DNA of 64,000 bases. Origin: Akkermansia massiliensis (GTDB lineage: Bacteria; Verrucomicrobiota; Verrucomicrobiia; Verrucomicrobiales; Akkermansiaceae). The stretch covers positions 310,001 through 374,000 of the forward strand of contig NZ_CP072036.1 of assembly GCF_018847375.1 (NCBI RefSeq). The letters run 5' to 3'. The notes under the pieces are model-generated. The model worked only from the letters and a program-made list of their open reading frames with translations, was not told the origin of the DNA and did not search any database. Positions 1-8,575 of this stretch are shown here, piece after piece; position 1 is the stretch's first letter; each line of letters starts with the position of its first letter. A program made the position numbers and the translations under genes.

Positions 1-583
1 CCGGATTGCCTATCACCGCGCAGAACATGGTGGCGGCGGCGTCCGGATTCCCGCTGGCAAGAAACAGACGTCCCAGGCGGTACTGGGCGTCCACTTTCAA
101 ATCATTCTGTTCCGCATTGCGGACCACGAGCTGGTAATACTGGATAGCCTTGTCCGTTTCCCCGGCAGCGGAGGCATCCGTCGCCAGGCGGTAGGCGGAA
201 GCGGCAACCAGAGCCGGGCCGCCCGTCTGGGTCAGCCTGCGGAACAGGGTGTGCGCGTCCTCCTTCCTGCCGAGCTCCTCCAGGCACATGGCGGCGCGGT
301 ACTCCGCCAGGGGAGCCTGGGCGGACTGGGGGAAACGCTGGGCAAATTCAAGATACTTGCGCAGGCTCAAATCAAGCAGGCGGCCATATTCCTGCCGGTT
401 CGCCTTCGTCGCCGGTTCCTGGGCCTGCTTGTACAGCATGTCCGCCATGTCCAGGGAATCCTGCTCCGGATTGGCGACCAGCGGACCGTCCGCAATGGGA
501 GCGGCGTCCGGAATGTTTTCCTGCGCGGCGGCGAACGCCGCCAAAGTCATTAAACCTGCATTGATGAAAAATAATGCTTTCAT
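1..583 (-). CDS. TPR-containing periplasmic protein, C-terminus off the left edge
   Basis: This frame is open from an ATG at 583 down to the window edge, about 194 codons with no stop. The N-terminus (MKALFFINAGLMTLAAFAAA) looks like a signal peptide cut just before Gln. The rest contains helical repeats of TPR type, for example LRKYLEFAQRFPQSAQAPLA and KAIQYYQLVVRNAEQ, resembling YbgF/CpoB-like Tol-system or outer-membrane assembly TPR proteins. Its start overlaps the stop of exbD by four bases (ATGA), so it is translationally coupled to the exbB-exbD operon. Inference: a periplasmic accessory of this energy-transducing complex. The C-terminal end cannot be seen. Confidence 0.75.
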   Translation of the reverse strand, partial: MKALFFINAGLMTLAAFAAAQENIPDAAPIADGPLVANPEQDSLDMADMLYKQAQEPATKANRQEYGRLLDLSLRKYLEFAQRFPQSAQAPLAEYRAAMCLEELGRKEDAHTLFRRLTQTGGPALVAASAYRLATDASAAGETDKAIQYYQLVVRNAEQNDLKVDAQYRLGRLFLASGNPDAAATMFCAVIGNP

Positions 584-1026
584 GAAGCCTGGGGGTTGGG
601 AACATTGACGGAAGAGGGAGCCGGAGGCCGCGTGGAGAAGGAAACATTGTTCAGCCCGGCCTTCAGGCAGGCGTCCATCACATGCACCACCACGCCGGAT
701 TCCGCCTTCTCATCCACGCGGATGCGGACGAGCATGGTTTTATCCAGCCGGGCGACGGAAAGAAGCTTGTCCTCCAGCTGCGGCATGGTATACGCCTGGC
801 GGTTGATCACCACGGTGCCGTCCTTCCGGATATTCACGATGATTTCATTGGAAACGTTTTCACCGGGCTTGGGAGTCTCCGCGGAGGGGAGGTTGATGGA
901 AAGGTCCGGCTCGTCATCCTCAAACGTCTGGGTCACGATGAAAAACACCAGCAGCAGAAACACGATGTCCAGCATGGGCGCGAGCTGGAACCCGATGGGG
1001 CTGGGCATTTTATAGTGGAATTTCAT
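580..1026 (-). CDS. exbD: ExbD/TolR family biopolymer transport protein
   Basis: This 148-residue protein has the ExbD/TolR layout: a short cytoplasmic N-terminus, one transmembrane helix with the conserved Asp at its start (APMLDIVFLLLVFFIV, about residues 16-31), then a periplasmic domain (SNEIIVNIRKDGTVVINRQ, and a C-terminal VVHVMDACLKAGLNNVSF helix-strand). Together with ExbB it would form a proton-driven motor that powers a TonB- or Tol-type partner across the envelope. It lies 36 nt after exbB and overlaps the following TPR gene by an ATGA. A Pro/Ser-rich tail of about 15 residues follows the domain. Confidence 0.93.
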   Translation of the reverse strand: MKFHYKMPSPIGFQLAPMLDIVFLLLVFFIVTQTFEDDEPDLSINLPSAETPKPGENVSNEIIVNIRKDGTVVINRQAYTMPQLEDKLLSVARLDKTMLVRIRVDEKAESGVVVHVMDACLKAGLNNVSFSTRPPAPSSVNVPNPQAS

Positions 1027-1062
1027 ACGTTCTTCCGGTGTGGTGGGGATGGCCGCTTCCGG

Positions 1063-1854
1063 CTAAAGCCCGCGCACGTCGCGCAGGGAGGTGGGGTCAA
1101 CGGGAACCCTGGGAAGTTCTTCCTCATGGAAGGCTCCGGCTACGCCGGCACGCGGCTTCTGGAGCTGGGTGGCTACTACGGAAACGCTGTGCGTCACGGC
1201 GGCTTCCAGGTCCCCCACGCGCTTGTGAACGCGGCTGCGGAAGTACACATAGGCCAGGATGGCGGGGATCCCCAGCATCAGGCCGCCCGCGGTCGTAATC
1301 AGGGCTTCCGCCACGCCGCCCGCCATGTCGATGCGCTGCTTGCCGCCGGAGAAATCACCGTTGGCGATCTCAAAAAAGGTCTTCATCATCCCGACTACGG
1401 TTCCCAGCAGGCCCAGCATGGGAGCCAGGGCGCCGATGTCCGACAGCCAGGAAATCTGGCGACTCAGGAAGCCCGCCTGGCGGCCGCCTTCCGCGGCGGC
1501 TATTTCCCTCACCTCTTCAAACTGGGCGGAAGGATTGCGCAGCATGAAACTGGCCACCGTCAGCATTACGCGCGCGTAGCAGGAGTCCCCATCCTTGCAA
1601 AGGATGGAAAGGCCCGTATAATCCCTCTTGCGGATGAAGGATTCCGCCTGCTCCACCAGCTTGGTGGGCAGAACGGCGGAGGCGCGGGTGGAAAAACAGC
1701 ACATGACCAGCACCACCACCCCGGCGATGGATAACAGGAGCAGCGGCCACATGATGAAGCCGCCTTTCATAAACAGCTCGGAGAGGGGATAGTTTCTATC
1801 TCCCACCACAAAGTCCATGGCGGCAGCCAGCGTGGTAAACGGTACAGGATTCAT
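1063..1854 (-). CDS. exbB: MotA/TolQ/ExbB proton channel family protein
   Basis: A 263-residue inner-membrane protein with the three-helix ExbB/TolQ arrangement. The first helix is about residues 31-52 (FIMWPLLLLSIAGVVVLVM). A cytoplasmic region follows, then the conserved pair of helices beginning LSDIGALAPMLGLLGTVVGM and continuing with AEALITTAGGLMLGIPAILAY. The Gly- and Thr-rich LGLLGTVVGM segment is the family signature. It is the first gene of the minus-strand exbB-exbD-TPR operon and is divergent from uvrC; about 110 nt separate the two starts and should hold both promoters. A start at Met13 is possible but less likely. Confidence 0.93.
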   Translation of the reverse strand: MNPVPFTTLAAAMDFVVGDRNYPLSELFMKGGFIMWPLLLLSIAGVVVLVMCCFSTRASAVLPTKLVEQAESFIRKRDYTGLSILCKDGDSCYARVMLTVASFMLRNPSAQFEEVREIAAAEGGRQAGFLSRQISWLSDIGALAPMLGLLGTVVGMMKTFFEIANGDFSGGKQRIDMAGGVAEALITTAGGLMLGIPAILAYVYFRSRVHKRVGDLEAAVTHSVSVVATQLQKPRAGVAGAFHEEELPRVPVDPTSLRDVRGL

Positions 1855-1966
1855 ACAAAAGACGTAGGGGATTATACAGAAGAAGTCTTCCTAGGCAAGC
1901 CAAGTAGCCGTAATGCAGTACGTTTCCGCAGTTTCATTTCTTGCCGCATATGGCATAATAATCCCC

Positions 1967-3535
1967 GTGGCAGATCGTGAGAAACCATCTCTGAAGGAAC
2001 TCTGGAGGCAAACTCCGCATAAACCCGGCGTTTACATCATGAAAGACGCCCTGGGGAATACCATTTACGTGGGCAAGGCCAAGGACCTCCACCGCCGCCT
2101 GGGCAACTACTTTTCCCCCACGGGGGCCACCCTGTCCAACCACAAGACAAGGGCGCTCATCAATGCCATTGCGTCATTCGACTACTTTGAAACCAGGAAC
2201 GACCAGGAGGCTTTTCTGCTGGAAAGCAAGCTCATCAAGCAGTACCGCCCGCATTACAACATCCAGATGAAGGATGACAAGCGCTATCCCCTGCTGAAGA
2301 TTCCCAAGGGGGAAAAACTGCCGCGCTTCCAGCTGGCGCGGGTGCGCAAGGACGACGGAGCGCGCTACTTCGGCCCCTTTGTCCACTCCCAGGCGCTTTA
2401 CGCCACGCAGGAATGGCTGAACCGGCATTTCCGGCTGCGGACCTGCAAGGCCAAAAATCCGGGTCTCCACGAGTTCAAGCACTGCCATGCGGACGTGATA
2501 CGCAACTGCTCCGCCCCGTGCATCGGGCGCATTTCCGTGAGCGACTATAACCGGAACTTCGACCAGGCGGCGCGCCTGCTGGAAGGAACCGGCAAAAAAA
2601 GCACTCTGGACGAGCTCACCCGGGAAATGATGCAGGCCTCCGACGAGCTGGACTTCGAGCGCGCAGCGTACCTGCGGGACATCCGGGACAACCTGGTCAA
2701 GGTTCTGGAGCCCGCGCGGCGGTTCCAGAAGGGAACGCCCAACCTGCCCGGCACCGTGCGCCCGGAAGAAGACATGAAGGAACTGGGGCTGGCCCTGGGC
2801 CTGGAAGAGCCTCCAGCCATCATGGAATGTTTTGATATTTCCAACGTCTCCTCCAACCACATCGTGGCCTCCATGGTGCGCTTCACCAACGGCAAACCGG
2901 ACAACAAGGCCTACCGCCGCTACCGCATCCGCACGGTGGACGGGCAGAACGACTTCGCCTCCATGTCTGAAGTGATCCGGAGGCGCTACTCCCGCATTCT
3001 GGCGGAGAGCGACGCCGTGGCCTCACGGCCCGCGGACATGACCCTGTACCAGTGGCTCAAGAAGCTCAGCGGAGAAGGAAAAGCCCCCATCAAGGTTCCG
3101 GACCTGGTGGTGGTGGACGGCGGCAAAGGCCAGCTCTCCTCCGCCCTGGCCGATCTGGAAGCCATCGGACTGGGTGACATGCCCATCGTCGGCCTCGCCA
3201 AGCAGCGGGAGGAAATCTTCTTCCCCCACCAGCCACAGCCCCTCTGCCTGCCGCACAGCACGGGAGCCCTCAAGCTCATGCAGCGCATCCGCGACGAAGC
3301 CCACCGCTTCGCCAACGGCTATAACGAACTGCTTTACCGGAAGCGCATGCGGGAAAGCGCCCTGGACGACGCCCCAGGCATGAGCGCGGCAAAAAAAAGC
3401 ATGCTGCTGGAAAAATTCAAGTCCGTGGCCGCCATCAAAAGGGCGGACCCGGCTTCCATCGCCGCCATCCGCGGCATTTCGGAAACCTGGGCCCGCAACC
3501 TGCTGAACTACCTCAATTCATCCTCCAACTCCTGA
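1967..3535 (+). CDS. uvrC: Excinuclease ABC subunit C
   Basis: UvrC makes the dual incisions of nucleotide excision repair. Visible in order are the GIY-YIG domain (KPGVYIMKDALGNTIYVGKA), the cysteine-containing linker, a UVR domain (ASDELDFERAAYLRDIRDNL), the RNase H-like C-terminal nuclease domain (PDLVVVDGGKGQLSSAL with catalytic Asp) and a short helix-hairpin-helix end (IRGISETWARNLL). At about 522 residues it is shorter than typical 600-residue UvrC; the second half of the HhH region looks reduced. I chose the GTG at 1967 because homology begins just after it; an ATG at 1913 gives 18 more residues that resemble nothing in the family. rlmH follows 6 nt later. Confidence 0.94.
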   Translation: MADREKPSLKELWRQTPHKPGVYIMKDALGNTIYVGKAKDLHRRLGNYFSPTGATLSNHKTRALINAIASFDYFETRNDQEAFLLESKLIKQYRPHYNIQMKDDKRYPLLKIPKGEKLPRFQLARVRKDDGARYFGPFVHSQALYATQEWLNRHFRLRTCKAKNPGLHEFKHCHADVIRNCSAPCIGRISVSDYNRNFDQAARLLEGTGKKSTLDELTREMMQASDELDFERAAYLRDIRDNLVKVLEPARRFQKGTPNLPGTVRPEEDMKELGLALGLEEPPAIMECFDISNVSSNHIVASMVRFTNGKPDNKAYRRYRIRTVDGQNDFASMSEVIRRRYSRILAESDAVASRPADMTLYQWLKKLSGEGKAPIKVPDLVVVDGGKGQLSSALADLEAIGLGDMPIVGLAKQREEIFFPHQPQPLCLPHSTGALKLMQRIRDEAHRFANGYNELLYRKRMRESALDDAPGMSAAKKSMLLEKFKSVAAIKRADPASIAAIRGISETWARNLLNYLNSSSNS

Positions 3536-3541
3536 CTTCTC

Positions 3542-3979
3542 ATGCAATTCCTGATTCTGGCCGCAGGCAAGCCGGCCCTGGGCTATGCCCGGGAAGGCGT
3601 GGAACTCTACCTCAACCGCCTCAAGCCTTTCGGCAAGACGGAACTCAAACTCGTCAAAGACGGAAGCTCCAAAGACGTTTCAGAACGCCTGCTGGCCGCC
3701 AGCGAGGGCTGCCTGCGCATCGCCATGGACGAACGCGGAGAACTCTGGACCACGGAGAAGCTGGTCAAACTGGCGCGGGACTGGCAGATGCGTTCCGTGC
3801 GCCGCATCGCGTTCCTCATCGGGGCCTCGGACGGCCACACGGAAGAACTGCGTTCCCGGTGCGGCCATATCCTGGCCCTGAGCAAATTCACCCTCCAGCA
3901 TGAGCTGGCGCTCGTCGTCCTGCTGGAACAGCTTTACCGCTGCCATACCATTCTGGCGGGAACGCCGTACCACCGGTAA
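3542..3979 (+). CDS. rlmH: 23S rRNA pseudouridine(1915) N3-methyltransferase
   Basis: A 145-residue SPOUT-fold methyltransferase that methylates pseudouridine 1915 in helix 69 of 23S rRNA using SAM. The signatures are all present: the knot-forming [17 protein letters not shown] segment, [19 protein letters not shown] and the invariant C-terminal [10 protein letters not shown] ending. The start lies six bases after the uvrC stop, so the two are probably cotranscribed. Length matches the family (about 155 residues). Confidence 0.95.
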   Translation: MQFLILAAGKPALGYAREGVELYLNRLKPFGKTELKLVKDGSSKDVSERLLAASEGCLRIAMDERGELWTTEKLVKLARDWQMRSVRRIAFLIGASDGHTEELRSRCGHILALSKFTLQHELALVVLLEQLYRCHTILAGTPYHR

Positions 3980-3983
3980 ACGG

Positions 3984-4418
3984 CTAAAGCTTTCCTTGCT
4001 GCCGCGGTGAGTCCATCAAGGCTTTCACCGTCACGGAAACGGTCGCGAGCACGGCCACACCCCATGCCATGGAGTCGCCCGCAATTCCCGTGGCAAACGC
4101 CGGAAAAGGATTGAACGCCACCGCAAGGGAACCAAACACCCAGCCCCAGCCGGGAAAGCCTTTCTTAAAGGCCACGTAAGCCAGATAGAAATACAAGGCC
4201 ACGCCTGCAAATTGAAACAAAGGGAAAGCGGGACCGTATTCCACCTTCCTGAGGCCGGAGACATTCCCCGGCATGCGATGGGAATGTTTCAGAAAAGAGG
4301 CTATCACCAGAAAAAGCGGCGCAAGCAGTAAAGGAGCAATAGGGAAAACGCTTCTTTCCGTTTTTTCTTCTTCCGGAGAAGAATCCGGAATTCCGTCCTG
4401 CTGCCGACCTTCTTCCAT
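3984..4418 (-). CDS. Small multi-pass membrane protein of unknown function
   Basis: A roughly 144-residue protein with a charged N-terminus (MEEGRQQDG, EEEKTERS) followed by four hydrophobic segments: VFPIAPLLLAPLFLVIASF, GPAFPLFQFAGVALYFYLAY, GWGWVFGSLAVAFNPFPAFA and MAWGVAVLATVSVTV. The NPF motif in the third segment and overall size resemble small DUF6804-type membrane proteins, but I cannot assign a function. The ATG at 4418 is preferred; an upstream start at 4439 adds seven residues. It ends 4 nt from the convergent rlmH stop and is separated from rpsI by a terminator, so it is probably transcribed alone. Confidence 0.7.
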   Translation of the reverse strand: MEEGRQQDGIPDSSPEEEKTERSVFPIAPLLLAPLFLVIASFLKHSHRMPGNVSGLRKVEYGPAFPLFQFAGVALYFYLAYVAFKKGFPGWGWVFGSLAVAFNPFPAFATGIAGDSMAWGVAVLATVSVTVKALMDSPRQQGKL

Positions 4419-4458
4419 AATAATTAATCGTAACAGCAACCAGCTTCCCCTGCAACGA

Positions 4459-4490
4459 AAAAGGAGTACTCCGCAGGGAGCACTCCTTTT
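4459..4490. terminator. Bidirectional intrinsic terminator after rpsI
   Basis: A 14-bp stem (AAAAGGAGTACTCC against GGAGCACTCCTTTT, one G-T pair) with a GCAG loop has A-tracts and T-tracts on both sides. It lies just downstream of rpsI on the minus strand and before the next minus-strand gene. Confidence 0.85.
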
Positions 4491-4535
4491 CCGAGAAAGA
4501 AATGGTAAAGCCAGTTCCTTCGCAGCCAGCCAAGC

Positions 4536-4931
4536 TTAGCGCTTGGAGAACTGGTAACGCTTGCGGGCGCCGGGACGACCGGGCTTTTTACGTTCCTTCA
4601 TGCGGGAATCACGGGTCAGAAGACCGAATTCACGCAGCTGGGCGCGGGAAGCTTCATCAACCTGAACCAGAGCGCGGGCAATCGCCATGCGGATGGCGCC
4701 CACCTGGCCGTGAATGCCGCCGCCCTTGGTGACGACGTTCACGTCGAATTTGTTCATGGTGTTGGTAACCTGGAAGGGCTGGAGAACGGCGTTCTGCAAC
4801 TGGACGGTGGGAAGGTATTCTTCAAAACCGCGACGATTGATCGTGATGCGGCCGGCACCTTCAGTAAGCCAAGCGTGTGCAATGGCGGTCTTGCGGCGGC
4901 CGGTGGCGTTGTATGGGGTTGTCTGACTCAT
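4536..4931 (-). CDS. rpsI: 30S ribosomal protein S9
   Basis: About 131 residues from the ATG at 4931. The protein opens with YNATGRRKTAIAHAWL, continues with the characteristic GGGIHGQVGAIRMAIARAL and ends in the conserved basic tail RKKPGRPGARKRYQFSKR, whose final Arg reaches the P-site tRNA. It follows rplM by 15 nt, the usual bacterial rplM-rpsI operon. Two earlier in-frame codons give five extra residues not found in the family. Confidence 0.97.
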   Translation of the reverse strand: MSQTTPYNATGRRKTAIAHAWLTEGAGRITINRRGFEEYLPTVQLQNAVLQPFQVTNTMNKFDVNVVTKGGGIHGQVGAIRMAIARALVQVDEASRAQLREFGLLTRDSRMKERKKPGRPGARKRYQFSKR

Positions 4932-4946
4932 GTCTGGGGAAATCAA

Positions 4947-5375
4947 TTAGAGAGTGATGGCAGTGGGCTGCTGGGCTTCATGCGGATGACCGGCGCCGGC
5001 ATAAACCTTCAGCTTGGTCATTTGCTGACGGCCCAGGCGGGTGTGGGGCACCATGCCCTTGACGGCCAGTTCCAGAAGAAGTTCGGGGCGGCGGGCGCGG
5101 ATTTTCCGCGGAGTGTCCACCTGCTTGCCGCCGACGTATCCGGAGAAACGGGTGTAAATCTTGGCGTTTTCCTTGTTGCCGGTCAGCACCACCTTGTCCG
5201 CGTTCACGATAATGACAAAGTCGCCACAATCAACGTGGGGGGTGAAAATTGTCTTGTTCTTGCCACGCAAAATGTTAGCCGCTTCAACGGCAACACGGCC
5301 GAGCACCTTGTCGGCAGCGTCTATAACATACCATTTGCGCTCTACTTCTTGCGGTTTGGCTGAGAAGGTCTTCAT
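4947..5375 (-). CDS. rplM: 50S ribosomal protein L13
   Basis: A 142-residue L13 with the family hallmarks [20 protein letters not shown] near the N-terminus, [15 protein letters not shown] in the middle and [20 protein letters not shown] towards the C-terminus. First gene of the rplM-rpsI operon. No good Shine-Dalgarno is seen in front of the ATG, which is common for genes in this window. Confidence 0.97.
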   Translation of the reverse strand: MKTFSAKPQEVERKWYVIDAADKVLGRVAVEAANILRGKNKTIFTPHVDCGDFVIIVNADKVVLTGNKENAKIYTRFSGYVGGKQVDTPRKIRARRPELLLELAVKGMVPHTRLGRQQMTKLKVYAGAGHPHEAQQPTAITL

Positions 5376-5442
5376 GGTTCAATTCTTCGTTCTCGTTTTT
5401 CGGCATCCTGCCGTAATCTTCCAATTCGGGGGCGCATTCCTA

Positions 5443-5465
5443 ATGATTATTCGCGTAAATGTCAA
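5443..5465 (-). promoter_or_regulatory. Possible promoter of rplM-rpsI
   Basis: On the minus strand a perfect TTGACA lies at 5460-5465, followed by AT-rich sequence with no clear -10 at ideal spacing. It is upstream of rplM in an otherwise gene-free stretch. Confidence 0.35.
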
Positions 5466-5556
5466 ATACTTTTTCTCTTTTACTCCCCTTTTGCGGCCTT
5501 TTTTCCGTCCCTTCCGCAGAATCGCGGCTTAATTGCGGCGTTTCCACATTCAGGAC

Positions 5557-5584
5557 TTGCCCTCGTGGAAATATGGCCTATTAT
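5557..5584 (+). promoter_or_regulatory. Possible promoter of infA
   Basis: TTGCCC at 5557-5562 and TATTAT at 5579-5584 are separated by 16 bp, about 50 nt upstream of the Shine-Dalgarno of the extended infA frame. Weak -35, good -10. Confidence 0.4.
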
Positions 5585-5641
5585 TCGCCTGCGCGAAAAT
5601 TCGTACACGCGCGTTCATTTTAACCTTACAAGGAGAATCCT

Positions 5642-6160
5642 ATCAGCCCGAATCCAAGACCCAGCAACCGCCCCAGCGGCGGTCAGAATTCCCGCCCCGG
5701 CCCCAGGCCGGCAGGCAGCAGCACAAGACCGGCCGGCAACGCCAGCCGTCCCGGACAGCCCCGGCCTGCCGGGAGTGGCACCGGCCCGGCACGCCCGGCC
5801 GGACAGTCCGCTGGCCCGGGAGGCGCCAGAACTGGCGGAGGACCACGCCCCGGAGGCGGACCCAACCGGCCGCGCCCGCAGGGAGGCGGGGGCCGCCACA
5901 CCAAGGGCAGGAGGCATTTCAGCAAATCGGCCCCCAAGGAAGAAAACTCCGAAAGCGAAATTGAAGTGGAAGGCACCATCTGCGCCGTGCTGGCGGGCAC
6001 CATGTTCAAGGTGCGCCTGCCCAACGGGCACGAAGTGCTGGCCCACATTTCCGGCAAGATGCGCAAGCGCTTCATCAAAATCGTTGTGGGCGACAAGGTG
6101 CGCATGGAAATGTCCCCCTACGACATGACCAAGGCGCGCATCACGTTCCGCATCGGTTAA
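5642..6160 (+). CDS. infA: Translation initiation factor IF-1 with a long basic N-terminal extension; apparent ATC start
   Basis: The C-terminal 65 residues are a clear IF-1 OB fold: [39 protein letters not shown] and [17 protein letters not shown]-1 binds the ribosomal A site during initiation. The frame is open upstream for 108 more codons encoding a disordered Arg/Pro/Gly/Ser-rich tail with repeated RPAG units and a basic [16 protein letters not shown] end. No ATG, GTG, TTG or CTG occurs in that stretch until a GTG at 5966, which would cut into the first beta strand and has no good Shine-Dalgarno. Instead AAGGAG at 5630-5635 sits six bases before an in-frame ATC at 5642, so I place the start there. 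The IF-1 identity is certain; the start is inference. The minimal alternative is 5966-6160. Confidence 0.75.
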   Translation: MSPNPRPSNRPSGGQNSRPGPRPAGSSTRPAGNASRPGQPRPAGSGTGPARPAGQSAGPGGARTGGGPRPGGGPNRPRPQGGGGRHTKGRRHFSKSAPKEENSESEIEVEGTICAVLAGTMFKVRLPNGHEVLAHISGKMRKRFIKIVVGDKVRMEMSPYDMTKARITFRIG

Positions 6161-6186
6161 CCGCCCCCGGATTCACTCCTTTTGCG

Positions 6187-6221
6187 AAAAACCTTCTCCG
6201 GCTTGCAGGAGAAGGTTTTTT
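6187..6221 (+). terminator. Intrinsic terminator after infA
   Basis: Stem AAAACCTTCTCC / GGAGAAGGTTTT with an 8-nt loop, followed by a T run, 27 nt after the infA stop. Confidence 0.9.
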
Positions 6222-6255
6222 AACGTACAGTGCACACTGACCCCATCAGCGCGCC

Positions 6256-7746
6256 ATGAAAGTTTGCTCCACGGAAAATATGCAGATCGCGGAACGCGAG
6301 CTCATCATCAACGGAACTCCGGCCAGAACCCTCATGAAGCTGGCTTCCGCCGGCATTGCGGAAGCCGTCACGCAGTTCTTTCCCGTCCCCGGGTTATGCA
6401 TAGCCTACGTGGGGAAAGGCAACAACGGCGGAGACGCCCTCACCGTCCTCAATATCCTGAAACAGCATGGATGGGAAACAGGTTTCCGCGCCGCCTACCC
6501 GCGCGCGGAATGGGGGGAACTGCCCGCGCGGCAGCTCGCGGAAATATCTCCTCCGCCCCAGGAATACCAGGAAGCGCCGCTGCCCCGTACGGGTAAGCCC
6601 ATGATTCTGCTGGACGGCCTGCTGGGCATTGGAGCAAAAGGGCTGCTCCGCAAGGAAATCTCCGCCCTCTGCGCGGAAATGAACTACCTGCGGGACCGCT
6701 GCGGAGCCGTGCGCACGGTGGCGATCGACCTTCCCACCGGAGTTGACCCGGATACGGGGATGCCCCAGGAAAATGCCGTAGAGGCGGATTTCACGATGTG
6801 CATAGGAGCGGTCAAGCAGGGGCTGCTGGATGACGACGCCACCCTGCATGCGGGGCGCCTGGCCTGCATCGACCTTCCCGGCCTCCATGTGCAGGCGCTT
6901 CCCGCCACGGAACTCATCACCTCCTCCCGGCTCACTAAATTCCTCTCTGCAAGACCCTATACGGACTATAAGAACAAACGCGGGCACATCGGCGTCATTG
7001 CCGGATCGGAAGGAATGCTGGGCGCTGCCAGGCTCTGCTGTGAAGCCGCCCTCCGGGCCGGAGCCGGACTGGTGACGCTCCACGTCCACCGGAACGTCTA
7101 TCCCCTCATAGCGCCGTCCATGCCGCCGGAAATCATGGTCAAACCCGTGGACAGTTATGCGGACGTCTCCATCCGGACGTTCAGCGCCTTTCTCATTGGC
7201 CCCGGCATCGGCTCCGTATCGGAGGAAGACGCGGAAGCCATCCGCCTCATTCTGGAAACCGGCACTCCCACCGTCCTGGATGCGGACGGCCTTAATCTGG
7301 CCGCCGCCATGCAATGGAGCCTGGGAGAACATATTCTGGCGACACCCCACCATGGGGAAATCCGCCGTCTGCTGCCGGACGCGGACAACTGCGCCATCCG
7401 GGCGGACATCGCAGACTGCTTCCTGGCGGAGCATGAAGCGGCCCTGATTTACAAAGGGGCCCGCACCATCGTCACCCAGCGGGGAAAACCTCTCTTCTAC
7501 AACATCACCGGAGGCCCCGGCATGGCTACCGCCGGCCAGGGAGACGTGCTGGCAGGCGTCTGCGGCGGATTCATGGCCCAGGGGGAATCCCTGCTGGTCT
7601 CCGCCGTTCTGGGAACCTATCTCTGCGGGCGAGCTTCTGAAATAGCCATCTCCGCCGGAGATTCCACCCAGCAGACACTGACGGCGGGAGACACGCTGCG
7701 CCATCTGCCCGCCGCCATTCTTTCCACCGCACGTCTCTGTTACTAA
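6256..7746 (+). CDS. nnrD: Bifunctional NAD(P)H-hydrate epimerase / ADP-dependent NAD(P)H-hydrate dehydratase
   Basis: This 496-residue enzyme repairs damaged hydrated NADH and NADPH. The N-terminal YjeF_N epimerase half (about residues 1-215) shows AYVGKGNNGGDALTVLNIL and VAIDLPTGVDPDTG. The C-terminal carbohydrate-kinase-like dehydratase half (about 225-490) shows GHIGVIAGSEGMLGAARLC, FLIGPGIGS, TPTVLDADGLNL and TGGPGMATAGQGDVLAG, which holds the catalytic Asp. This is the usual bacterial fusion length. radC follows after a one-base gap, so the two genes form an operon of DNA and metabolite repair functions. Confidence 0.95.
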   Translation: MKVCSTENMQIAERELIINGTPARTLMKLASAGIAEAVTQFFPVPGLCIAYVGKGNNGGDALTVLNILKQHGWETGFRAAYPRAEWGELPARQLAEISPPPQEYQEAPLPRTGKPMILLDGLLGIGAKGLLRKEISALCAEMNYLRDRCGAVRTVAIDLPTGVDPDTGMPQENAVEADFTMCIGAVKQGLLDDDATLHAGRLACIDLPGLHVQALPATELITSSRLTKFLSARPYTDYKNKRGHIGVIAGSEGMLGAARLCCEAALRAGAGLVTLHVHRNVYPLIAPSMPPEIMVKPVDSYADVSIRTFSAFLIGPGIGSVSEEDAEAIRLILETGTPTVLDADGLNLAAAMQWSLGEHILATPHHGEIRRLLPDADNCAIRADIADCFLAEHEAALIYKGARTIVTQRGKPLFYNITGGPGMATAGQGDVLAGVCGGFMAQGESLLVSAVLGTYLCGRASEIAISAGDSTQQTLTAGDTLRHLPAAILSTARLCY

Positions 7747-7747
7747 A

Positions 7748-8488
7748 ATGGCCTACCGAAAACTCCAGGATCTTCCCTTCCAATCCCTGCCGCGGGAAAA
7801 GCTGCTCCGCCAGGGAAGGCACAGCCTCAGCAATGCGGAACTGCTCGCCATCTTCCTGCGGATGGGCATCAAAGGAAAAAACGTGCTGGACATGTCCTCG
7901 GACCTGATCCAGTCGGCAGGCTCTCTGGACGCCCTGGCCCACATGGAGGCCGCAGAAATAGCGGACATCTGCAAGGGAATAGGCATGGCGAAAGCGGCCA
8001 CGCTGAGCGCCGCCTTTGAACTGGGGGCGCGGGCTCTCCGGGAAACGCTGGCCCGGCAACCCATCCAGACGCCGGAAGACGTCTATGACTACCTGGTAAC
8101 AGCCATGCGCTGGAAAGACAAGGAGACGGTACTCGTCCTGCTGCTGGATACCAAAAGCCGCCTCATCAAACCCGTGGAAATTTCCAGCGGCACCCTGAAC
8201 GAATCCATCGCCCATCCGCGCGACATTCTGCGTCCCGCCGTCATCCACAATGCCTACGGCTTCGTCCTGGCGCACAACCATCCCAGCGGGAACCCGGCTC
8301 CCAGCCGCCCGGACGACCTCCTGACCGAACGCGTGCGGGAATGCGCCAAGCTATTGGGCGTCCGGTTCCTGGACCACGTGATCATCGGAAAACCTACCGA
8401 AACTGTTCGCAGAAACTATTACAGCTATAACCACCCCAACGGAGACCGGCTCCGGGAAGCCGACAAGGGCCTCCCTCTCTATCATTAA
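7748..8488 (+). CDS. radC: RadC/JAB-domain protein
   Basis: A 246-residue RadC family member: an N-terminal HhH-type region (SLSNAELLAIFLRMGIKGKN and ICKGIGMAKAATLSAAFELG) and a C-terminal JAB1/MPN-like metalloprotease fold with the metal motif LAHNHPSGNPAPSRPD. The biochemical role of chromosomal RadC is still unresolved despite its name. Directly downstream of nnrD with a 1-nt gap. Confidence 0.93.
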   Translation: MAYRKLQDLPFQSLPREKLLRQGRHSLSNAELLAIFLRMGIKGKNVLDMSSDLIQSAGSLDALAHMEAAEIADICKGIGMAKAATLSAAFELGARALRETLARQPIQTPEDVYDYLVTAMRWKDKETVLVLLLDTKSRLIKPVEISSGTLNESIAHPRDILRPAVIHNAYGFVLAHNHPSGNPAPSRPDDLLTERVRECAKLLGVRFLDHVIIGKPTETVRRNYYSYNHPNGDRLREADKGLPLYH

Positions 8489-8530
8489 ACAACCGTTCCC
8501 GCGAATTTTCTTCCGGAACGACGCCTGATA

Positions 8531-8557
8531 AAAACAAAAAACCCGTCTTGCGACGGG
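8531..8557 (-). terminator. Intrinsic terminator of tRNA-Ser
   Basis: Stem CCCGTC / GACGGG with a 4-nt loop; on the minus strand it is followed by a T-rich run (TTTTTTGTTTTTA). About 20 nt past the tRNA-Ser 3' end. Confidence 0.85.
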
Positions 8558-8575
8558 CTTTCTCTTAAAAAAAAC

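Noticed and set aside
5565-6128. 187-codon frame overlapping infA in another phase
   Set aside because: It would include the promoter region and reads through IF-1 in the wrong frame.
6394-7704. 436-codon open frame antisense to nnrD
   Set aside because: Fully explained by the sense gene.
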